7,197 nucleotides of DNA from Anaerolineales bacterium (GTDB lineage Bacteria > Chloroflexota > Anaerolineae > Anaerolineales > UBA4823): assembly GCA_022865865.1 (NCBI GenBank), contig JALHTN010000490.1, positions 1-7,197 on the forward strand. Direction: 5' to 3'. A program made the translations under genes and the position numbers. Below the pieces are notes generated by a model that saw only the letters and a program-made list of their open reading frames with translations, was not told the DNA's origin and made no database searches. Positions within the stretch are counted from its first letter, which is position 1. Every line of letters begins with the position of its first letter. This document shows, piece by piece, positions 1-5,119 of the stretch.

Positions 1-21
1 CCTTTGAGTTAAGTCATTGGT

Positions 22-48
22 AACTGATCCAATATCACTTGCCAGGAT
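22..48. repeat. Left copy of an imperfect direct repeat flanking the 128-733 gene
   Basis: This segment matches 765-792 in the same orientation with four mismatches, all transitions, and one single-base gap. The shared core includes GATC, AATAT and CACTTGC. The two copies bracket the AT-rich membrane/coiled-coil gene, as the ends of an inserted cassette might. No integrase or transposase is visible, so an attachment-site role is only inference. Confidence 0.45.
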
Positions 49-60
49 TGAGATTGTGTT

Positions 61-123
61 TTAATTAGTATATACTCAATAACAAATATAAACTAAACTA
101 TAGGAAATCTCTGTCCTGGAGAG
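61..123 (+). promoter_or_regulatory. AT-rich leader with palindrome and ribosome binding site for the 128-733 gene
   Basis: The leader is very AT-rich. It contains a perfect 10-base palindrome, AGTATATACT, at 67-76 and a TATAAA at 87-92 that could serve as a -10 element, though no good -35 partner is visible. A Shine-Dalgarno-like GGAGAG at 118-123 lies four bases before the ATG at 128 and supports that start. The palindrome could be an operator, but this is only a possibility. Confidence 0.3.
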
Positions 124-127
124 TGCC

Positions 128-733
128 ATGCAAAATGCAATTACAATCCTAAGTTTAATCGTAGCGATTATATCTGGCATTATCGGCATTCTTTGGTCCA
201 CAAGATATAAAGAATCAAAACAAGCCGAATTGGATGCCAAAGATGCAGCAATTAGGGCGAAAGAAGCTGAACTTAAATCAATGCTAATTTCCAAAGACGA
301 GCAGATTCATCTTCTCGAATTGGGCTCCTCTCCAGTGATAGTGGAACGGTACAGACTTACAACCAAGACTTTAAAAGAAATTAATTATGAATTAATTACA
401 GAAGTTGATGACCTCAAGAACGCTAATGAAATTCTATTAAAGCAAGTTCGCGAAGCCATTTCGTCAAACCAGAGATTTAGTGAAAGTATTCCAGTGTTAA
501 CAGTGCCAGAAGACGTAAGAAGTTCTCTGAGCGCGTTTGTCAATGGGTCCGAAAAAAATATAATAGATATTGGACAGTCAGTGTATAATATATTGATTGT
601 TGGGGAAAATATTAAAAGAATCGCTGGCAAGATTAGCAAAGTAACCGCTCTGGAAATCGACACTTCACCAACAGAGACAGTGACCGGATCTGATATATCT
701 AATATCGAAATTGCTGATCCAGAAAGTGATTAA
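128..733 (+). CDS. Membrane-anchored coiled-coil protein of unknown function
   Basis: The 201-residue product is not a family I recognise. Residues 4-23 form one hydrophobic segment (ILSLIVAIISGIIGILW), followed by RYK, which suggests an N-terminal anchor with the rest in the cytoplasm by the positive-inside rule. Residues 28-65 are rich in Ala, Glu, Lys and Asp and probably coiled coil; residues 78-112 are again helical and charged. The tail (about 175-201) is acidic and rich in Ser and Thr, ending in DPESD. There are no cysteines and no visible catalytic motif. The ATG at 128 is supported by GGAGAG at 118-123. The gene is much more AT-rich than the genes from 1304 onward and sits between imperfect direct repeats, which fits acquired accessory DNA. 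A structural, sensory or phage-related role is possible, but nothing in the sequence decides this. Confidence 0.7.
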   Translation: MQNAITILSLIVAIISGIIGILWSTRYKESKQAELDAKDAAIRAKEAELKSMLISKDEQIHLLELGSSPVIVERYRLTTKTLKEINYELITEVDDLKNANEILLKQVREAISSNQRFSESIPVLTVPEDVRSSLSAFVNGSEKNIIDIGQSVYNILIVGENIKRIAGKISKVTALEIDTSPTETVTGSDISNIEIADPESD

Positions 734-918
734 TCTTTTGTTGATAATAAAGACCCAAATATTGAATTGATCTAATATACACTTGCTGGGATCATATTAC
801 ACCTCAATACCTTAAAAGTTAACTCCATCATTCCCCATCAAATCCCCCATATGTGTTATCAAACCTGGTGTATAAATAATGCATGAAAAACAATGAGGGA
901 ATTCCCGAATGATGGGCA
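734..918. other. Non-coding spacer with inverted repeat and palindrome
   Basis: This AT-rich spacer contains the right copy of the direct repeat (765-792). It also holds a perfect 9-base inverted repeat, CCATCATTC at 825-833 and GAATGATGG at 907-915. A perfect 10-base palindrome, GGGAATTCCC, at 897-906 abuts the right arm. I see no terminator with a T tract and no convincing promoter. The arms are 73 bases apart, so a simple hairpin is less likely than paired protein-binding sites or an element boundary. Confidence 0.5.
765..792. repeat. Right copy of the imperfect direct repeat
   Basis: This is the partner of 22-48, lying about 30 bases after the stop codon of the 128-733 gene. It carries one extra base relative to the left copy, and the four other differences are all transitions. 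A weaker resemblance (ATCTAATAT followed by TTGCTG) also occurs inside the end of the gene near 697-716, so part of the similarity may reflect local AT-rich composition. Confidence 0.45.
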
Positions 919-1116
919 ATGCCAGACGATCTATCTAAGAAGATAAGCGAAGTGTTGAACAATAAACCAATCCCACCAGAAGATGAACTATCGGATGCGC
1001 TTCTGACCATGATCGCCAACGAGGTGGCTCCTGAAGCATATTCCCGCGCCAGCAGGACCACGGGTGCTCGGGTTCATATTGGCTGTCTTCCTCTCAGGCC
1101 TGGAATGAGCGGTTAA
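919..1116 (+). CDS. Small doubtful ORF, possibly the 5' part of a frame-broken gene
   Basis: The ORF encodes 65 residues with no family I recognise. The first 45 or so look like a real protein: polar and helical, with an acidic PPEDELSD segment. The last 20 look like out-of-frame translation. In the other plus frames, 1061-1105 would encode a hydrophobic helix-like stretch (VLGFILAVFLSGLE), and 1098-1184 would encode a plausible C-terminus (AWNERLKFVQIKQF onward) ending in TAA at 1182. One reading is a single-helix membrane protein interrupted by one or two indels. No good ribosome binding site precedes the ATG at 919. The gene may not be real, or may be a pseudogene extending to 1184. Confidence 0.3.
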   Translation: MPDDLSKKISEVLNNKPIPPEDELSDALLTMIANEVAPEAYSRASRTTGARVHIGCLPLRPGMSG

Positions 1117-1141
1117 AATTTGTTCAGATTAAGCAATTCTC

Positions 1142-1173
1142 GCTCAGAGGTGCTGCAGATTACATCTCTGAGC
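1142..1173 (+). terminator. Strong hairpin, possible terminator or intergenic stem-loop
   Basis: GCTCAGAGGTG (1142-1152) pairs with CATCTCTGAGC (1163-1173) to form an 11-pair stem with one G-U pair and a 10-base loop. Only a weak T-rich tract follows (CTTTCCATTT), so a classical intrinsic terminator is not assured. It lies after the doubtful 919-1116 ORF and before the ANT(6)-like gene. It overlaps the possible frame-0 continuation that ends at 1184. Confidence 0.4.
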
Positions 1174-1234
1174 TTTCCATTTAAGTCAGGATTAACGATT
1201 GAAGGTAGGGCACATCCCACTTTCTTTCTTCTTG

Positions 1235-1299
1235 TATAATCAACTTTGCATTAGGTTCTGCATTTGAAAATCATTCAACAGTGAGTATCTTCCCAGGAG
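1235..1299 (+). promoter_or_regulatory. Putative -10 box and ribosome binding site for the ANT(6)-like gene
   Basis: A perfect TATAAT lies at 1235-1240, about 64 bases before the ATG at 1304. No convincing TTGACA-like -35 is present at the usual distance, so the promoter is tentative. AGGAG at 1295-1299 is a clear Shine-Dalgarno sequence, four bases before the ATG, and supports that start. Confidence 0.4.
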
Positions 1300-1303
1300 T
1301 TAT

Positions 1304-2173
1304 ATGCGCAGCGAAGGTGAAATGCTGGATCTGATCCTGGATACCGCCCGGGGTGATGATCGCATCCGGGCGGTGATCTTGAACGGTTCGCGTGTCAATC
1401 CCAATGCACCGTGCGATCCATTTCAGGATTTTGACGTAGTCTACCTGGTCACCGATATGGCCCCCTTCAGCCACAACATCAAATGGATCCAGCGCTTCGG
1501 CGAGCTCATGATCTTGCAGATGCCTGAGGATATGCAGGACCCACCCCCAAACCAGGATGGCAGCTTTTCCTACTTAATGCAGTTCAGCGACGGCAACCGC
1601 ATAGACCTGGGGCTGTACCCGCTCGAAGAACTAGCTCAGCTGACGAAAGATAGTCTGACAATAATTCTCCTGGACAAGGACGGGATAATCGAACCGCTGT
1701 CCCCTGCAAACGACAGCAATTACCTTCCTCAGCCGCCCACAGCCAAGGCATTCGCTGATTGCTGCAATGAGTTCTGGTGGGTTTGCCCTTATGTCGCCAA
1801 GGGCTTGTGGAGAGAGGAAATCCTGTACGCAAAATACTGCCTGGATCATTATGTGCGCGACCAGCTGATGAAAATGATAGTCTGGTATGCGGGTCAAAAG
1901 ACACAATTTTCCAAAGACCCGGGCAAACATGGGAAATACCTCCAGCAATACTTAGAGCCGGAATTATGGGAGAGGCTTCTGGGAACGTACTCGGATGCTG
2001 GTTACGAAAATACCTGGGACCAACTGTTTGCAACCTGCGATCTGTTCCGGGAAACAGCTGCACAGGTGGCCGCAACTAATAATTTTGATTACCCGCACGG
2101 GGATGATCAGCGAGTAAGCGCACACCTCAAATATATCAAAGATTTACCCAAGGAAGCGAAGGAGATATACTAA
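1304..2173 (+). CDS. ANT(6)/AadE-like aminoglycoside 6-adenylyltransferase
   Basis: The 289-residue product has the length and motifs of the streptomycin 6-adenylyltransferase family (AadE/AadK). It carries GSRVN at 28-32, the aspartate pair in QDFDVVYLV (Asp42 and Asp44), and NRIDLGLYPLEEL (Asp101), the usual nucleotidyltransferase acidic triad. The C-terminal half has the family's helical features, including LYAKYCLDHYVRDQLMKM, and a conserved-looking HGKYL. Family members transfer AMP from ATP to the 6-hydroxyl of streptomycin; many chromosomal homologues in environmental bacteria have no proven resistance role. No mobile element adjoins it, and it is followed closely by a membrane protein and nucleoside salvage genes, so it looks like part of a chromosomal cluster. 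The start is supported by AGGAG at 1295-1299. A GC-rich inverted repeat lies within its early codons (1343-1374). The family call is secure; the actual substrate is not known. Confidence 0.88.
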   Translation: MRSEGEMLDLILDTARGDDRIRAVILNGSRVNPNAPCDPFQDFDVVYLVTDMAPFSHNIKWIQRFGELMILQMPEDMQDPPPNQDGSFSYLMQFSDGNRIDLGLYPLEELAQLTKDSLTIILLDKDGIIEPLSPANDSNYLPQPPTAKAFADCCNEFWWVCPYVAKGLWREEILYAKYCLDHYVRDQLMKMIVWYAGQKTQFSKDPGKHGKYLQQYLEPELWERLLGTYSDAGYENTWDQLFATCDLFRETAAQVAATNNFDYPHGDDQRVSAHLKYIKDLPKEAKEIY

Positions 2174-2239
2174 TGAAGGTTGCACTACCTGCCTAGATTG
2201 GTTTGCTCATCGTTGTTCGTACAAATGAGGAGGGACTCA

Positions 2240-2644
2240 TTGGCTAGAATCATCATTGGAATATTCTTTATTCTGCACGGTTTCGTGTATTTATTGTTCT
2301 TCGGCCAGTGCCAGAGGTTGTTTGAACTGCGGCCCGGCATGGTTTGGCCGGATGACTCATGGCTGTTCTCCAGGTTTCTTGGAGAACAGGCGACGAGATG
2401 GCTGGCAAGCATTACCTTCATACTGGCGGCTATCGCTTTCGTGGCAGGTGGGATAGGATTGATCCTGGGGCAGGCCTGGTGGCGTCCGATCGTGGTGGGT
2501 GCTGCCATTTTTTCTTCAGCGATCAGCGTGCTTTTCTGGGATGGGCGAAGGCAGCGATTAGGTGCTCAGGGTGGAATAGGTCTGCTGATCAACCTGGCGA
2601 TTCTGGCTGTCCTGCTCATCCTTCAGTGGACCAGCCTGGGATAA
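2240..2644 (+). CDS. Small four-helix integral membrane protein
   Basis: From the TTG at 2240 the product is 134 residues with four predicted membrane segments at about 4-22, 55-77, 81-100 and 110-130. A polar loop between the first two contains LRPGMVWPDDSW. The size and four-helix layout, starting with a glycine-containing helix (GIFFILHGFVYLLFF), recall DoxX-like or other small uncharacterised membrane families, but no diagnostic motif lets me name one. The TTG start is chosen because AGGAGG at 2228-2233 lies six bases upstream. An in-frame ATG at 2225 overlaps that site, and a TTG at 2180 would add a less likely 20-residue extension. The gene follows the ANT(6)-like gene by 66 bases and precedes the nucleoside hydrolase by 44, so it may be co-transcribed with both. 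A role in transport or as a partner protein is speculation. Confidence 0.75.
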   Translation: MARIIIGIFFILHGFVYLLFFGQCQRLFELRPGMVWPDDSWLFSRFLGEQATRWLASITFILAAIAFVAGGIGLILGQAWWRPIVVGAAIFSSAISVLFWDGRRQRLGAQGGIGLLINLAILAVLLILQWTSLG

Positions 2645-2688
2645 TCTCTCCGCTTCACACCGGGCAGTACTTCATGAAAGGGGAAAAC

Positions 2689-3629
2689 ATGATGCGCCAC
2701 TTCATTATAGATACGGACACCGCTTCCGATGACGCGGTCGCGTTGGTTATGGCGATGCGCTACCCTGGAGTAAAGATTGAGGCCATCACCGTTGTGGCTG
2801 GCAACGTGCCCGTCGACCAGGGGGTTCAAAATGCGCTTTACACAGTAGAACTCTGCCAGCAGACGATTCCCGTCTACCGCGGTATGGCCTCCCCGGTGAA
2901 CAGACCCCTGGAGACCGCCCAATACGTCCACGGAGAAGATGGCATGGGGGACGGTTGGCTTGCCGCTCTCGGGCCGTCAGCCGGCCGGTGAACAGGCGGT
3001 CGATGTGTTGATTGAAACCATCCACCGCTTTGCAGGGGAAATCACTCTGGTGACACTCGGGCCGTTGATCAACGTCGCCACCGCCCTGCAGCAAGACCCC
3101 CTCATTGCCCCCGCGATTAAAGAGTGTGTCATCATGGGTGGAACAGGCCAGGGACACGGCAATATCACGCCAGTCGGTGAATTCAATTTCTGGGCTGATC
3201 CAGAAGCTGCCAAAATCGTCTTTGAATCGGGCATGAATATCAAAATGGTGGGCTGGGACGCGCACCTACGCCGTTCTCGATCCAGAAAAAACAACTAATT
3301 TACGAGGCTTCGACACGCCGCTGGCCGCGTTTTGTGTGGATATACAGGCTACCTTGATAGATTTCGCCATGCACCAATCCAAGCTGCCGGGTTTCGATTT
3401 ACCGGATCCCATTGCAACCGCCATCGCACTGCGGCCTGAAGTCGCCACCGAGACCAAATCCCTGTTCGTCGCCATCGAAGCACAAAGTGAACTGTACCGC
3501 GGACAGTCGGTGGTGGATCATTTTGGCGTTATGGGCCAGGAGCCCAATGCTGAAGTTGTGCTCAAAGCCTCCCGAGAACAGTTCTGCCAAATGCTCTGTG
3601 ACTCGGTTCGCAAGGTAGGAAGGTTCTAA
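2689..3629 (+). pseudogene. Ribonucleoside hydrolase (IUNH family), interrupted by two frameshifts
   Basis: Three successive plus frames together encode a complete inosine/uridine-preferring nucleoside hydrolase of about 313 residues, the usual family length. Such enzymes cleave ribonucleosides to base and ribose. Segment one (from 2689) carries the calcium-binding DTDTASDDA (Asp8, 10, 14, 15), VAGNV, and HGEDGMGD at 81-88. Segment two (about 2954-3259) carries LGPLINVA, IMGG and EFNFWADPEAA. Segment three (about 3261-3629) carries RTYAVLDPEK and the C-terminal LPDPIATAIAL with its calcium-ligand aspartate. The first break lies in 2946-2956, next to a run of five G, and is repaired by dropping one base. 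The second lies in 3257-3267. AAAGGGGA just upstream supports the start at 2689; ATG at 2692 is an alternative. The conserved residues on both sides of each break suggest very recent inactivation or sequencing indels. Its neighbour, adenosine deaminase, fits purine nucleoside salvage. Confidence 0.88.
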
Positions 3630-3647
3630 AGTGAAAGGGGACCTGCA

Positions 3648-4643
3648 ATGAAATTTGATCACCTTCCCAAAGTTGAACTGCACCTGCATTTGGATTGTTC
3701 GCTCAGCTACGCAGTTGTCTCCCAGATTGATCCATCGATCACGATTGAAACATACAATTCAGATTTCATTGCACCAGCGAAATGTGAGAATCTGAGAGAT
3801 TACCTCACCCGTGCTCCCAGCAGCTACCCGCTCATGCAGACCGAGGAGCAGCTGCGCCTGGTGACGCTGGACTTGTTTGAGCAGCTGCGCAGGGACAATG
3901 TAATCTATGCAGAGATTCGATTTGCCCCCCTGCTGCACACCGATGAGGGACTTTCAGCCCACGAAGTCGTTTCCAGTGTAGAAGCGGCAACAGCTGAAGC
4001 TGTGCGAAGCACTGGAATTGAAGCACGGATCATCCTCTGCACACTGCGCTTTTTTTCGGAAGCCCAGAGTCTTAAAACCGTGAAATTGGTCGAGGATTTT
4101 GGCGGCACTTATGTGGCCGCATTCGATATTGCGGCGGATAAACCAGGCAATGTGATTGATGCCCACATCTCAGCCTTTCAGTACGCCCGGGACAATGGTA
4201 TTCCTTACACTGCACACGTTGGAGAAACACGCGGCATAGAGAATGTCTGGGATACCCTGGAACATTTCTCTCCAGCCCGCTTCGGCCATGGCGTATGCAG
4301 TATCGAAGACCCGGCGCTGCTCGAACTCCTGCGGGAACAGCAGATCCATCTTGAGGCCTGCACAACCTGCAATGTGCAGACCGATTGTTATGACACCTAT
4401 GCCGATCACCCCATCGACAGGCTTTACCGGGCTGGCATATCCGTTGGGGTAAATACTGATACCCGCACCATTTCGAATATCACCTTGAATGAAGAGTACG
4501 AAAAGCTGCACAGAACCTTTGGCTGGGAAAAGGAAGATTTTTACCGCTGCAACCGGAATGCGCTGAAAGCGGCCTTTATCCCAGAAGATGTGCGCAGCAA
4601 GCTGCTGGAGCAATTAGCAGACGGCTACCAACAAGCTGATTGA
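3648..4643 (+). CDS. add: Adenosine deaminase
   Basis: The 331-residue product matches the metal-dependent adenosine/AMP deaminase family in length and motif order. It hydrolyses adenosine (and deoxyadenosine) to inosine and ammonia in the cytoplasm. The first zinc ligands are His12 and His14 in VELHLHLD. AHVGE at 189-193 supplies a zinc-ligand His190 and the catalytic Glu193. RFGHG (211-215) gives His214, and VNTDTRTIS (268-276) gives the zinc-ligand Asp271. Some positions deviate: the usual HLDGSL is HLDCSL (Cys17), the usual second Asp of NTDD is Thr272, and the LEVCPTSN-type motif reads LEACTTCN. Related bacterial enzymes also vary at the second Asp, so activity is plausible but substrate preference is uncertain. 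AAAGGGG at 3634-3640 lies seven bases before the ATG. It follows the nucleoside hydrolase by 18 bases; inosine made here would be a substrate for that hydrolase. Confidence 0.9.
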   Translation: MKFDHLPKVELHLHLDCSLSYAVVSQIDPSITIETYNSDFIAPAKCENLRDYLTRAPSSYPLMQTEEQLRLVTLDLFEQLRRDNVIYAEIRFAPLLHTDEGLSAHEVVSSVEAATAEAVRSTGIEARIILCTLRFFSEAQSLKTVKLVEDFGGTYVAAFDIAADKPGNVIDAHISAFQYARDNGIPYTAHVGETRGIENVWDTLEHFSPARFGHGVCSIEDPALLELLREQQIHLEACTTCNVQTDCYDTYADHPIDRLYRAGISVGVNTDTRTISNITLNEEYEKLHRTFGWEKEDFYRCNRNALKAAFIPEDVRSKLLEQLADGYQQAD

Positions 4644-5119
4644 CCACTACCTATTGGAATGCTGGAAGTGATCAAGCTCAACCTGGTTTGGATGGTCAGG
4701 TTGGTTCACATGAGGGAATTCTCACCGCTGCGGCTCCAGGTGATTTTCAATTCAACGATCGCTTCAGCATCTGGTATTTTGTTATAATCACCCCGCGCGC
4801 CGCATTCTCAACCGGTTTTGCCTGGATCATGGTCAGCCCCAAGCAGTGGGTTTTCGTGTTAACTGCAGTGGCCGTGATCTTCACTGCCAATCTGAACCCG
4901 ATCCAAAGTCTGGTAAACTACTTCATATTTTCCGTTTTGATCCAGGTATTTTATTTGCTCATTATCGGGATTCACCTGCTCATGCCCAGGCGCTCAGGCG
5001 CCATACTCGATACGTTTTTCAACTGGATCATGCACAATTTTAGACCGGTGGTGATCGTGATTTTCACCGGTTTCGGTCTATTCTTTCTATTCAAAGGGAT
5101 ATCAGAGCTGATTACATGA
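4640..5119 (+). CDS. GAP/Sap-family membrane protein, probably truncated at its N-terminus
   Basis: From about residue 54 of this frame onward (base 4799), the sequence reads like the C-terminal half of GAP (Sap, sulfolipid-1-addressing-like) membrane proteins: AAFSTGF, then VSPKQWVFVLTAVAV, a second helix, PRRSGAILD, NWIMHNFRPVVIVIF, and a last helix ending in KGISEL. Membrane segments lie at about 68-84, 93-113 and 135-154. Family members are usually over 200 residues with six helices, so the first half is missing. The 4640-4795 part of the frame is polar, Gly- and Gln-rich, and unlike a membrane protein. The TTG at 4640 overlaps the deaminase stop by four bases (TTGA), but no ribosome binding site supports it; ATG at 4829 is an alternative start for a remnant. 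The stop overlaps the next gene's start (ATGA, 5116-5119). The family's general function is putative export of small or lipid molecules. Here it may be a decayed gene. Confidence 0.6.
   Translation: MTTTYWNAGSDQAQPGLDGQVGSHEGILTAAAPGDFQFNDRFSIWYFVIITPRAAFSTGFAWIMVSPKQWVFVLTAVAVIFTANLNPIQSLVNYFIFSVLIQVFYLLIIGIHLLMPRRSGAILDTFFNWIMHNFRPVVIVIFTGFGLFFLFKGISELIT

Noticed and set aside
1..127. Partial gene entering from the left edge
   Set aside because: All three plus frames meet a stop by base 23 (TGA at 5, TAA at 10, TAA at 21), so at most the last few codons of an upstream gene could be present.
1584..2075. Minus-strand ORF of 163 codons
   Set aside because: It lies wholly opposite the ANT(6)-like gene, which has strong family motifs; the minus-strand translation shows no domain-like pattern.
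4659..4787. Plus-strand ORF of 42 codons (MLEVIKLNLVWM start) as the missing N-terminus of the GAP-family protein
   Set aside because: The first few residues resemble such proteins, but the rest is not membrane-like, it stops at 4787, and it is far too short for the missing half.
4783..4788. TATAAT as a promoter for the GAP-family remnant
   Set aside because: No -35 element lies at a suitable distance and the site is within the supposed operon.
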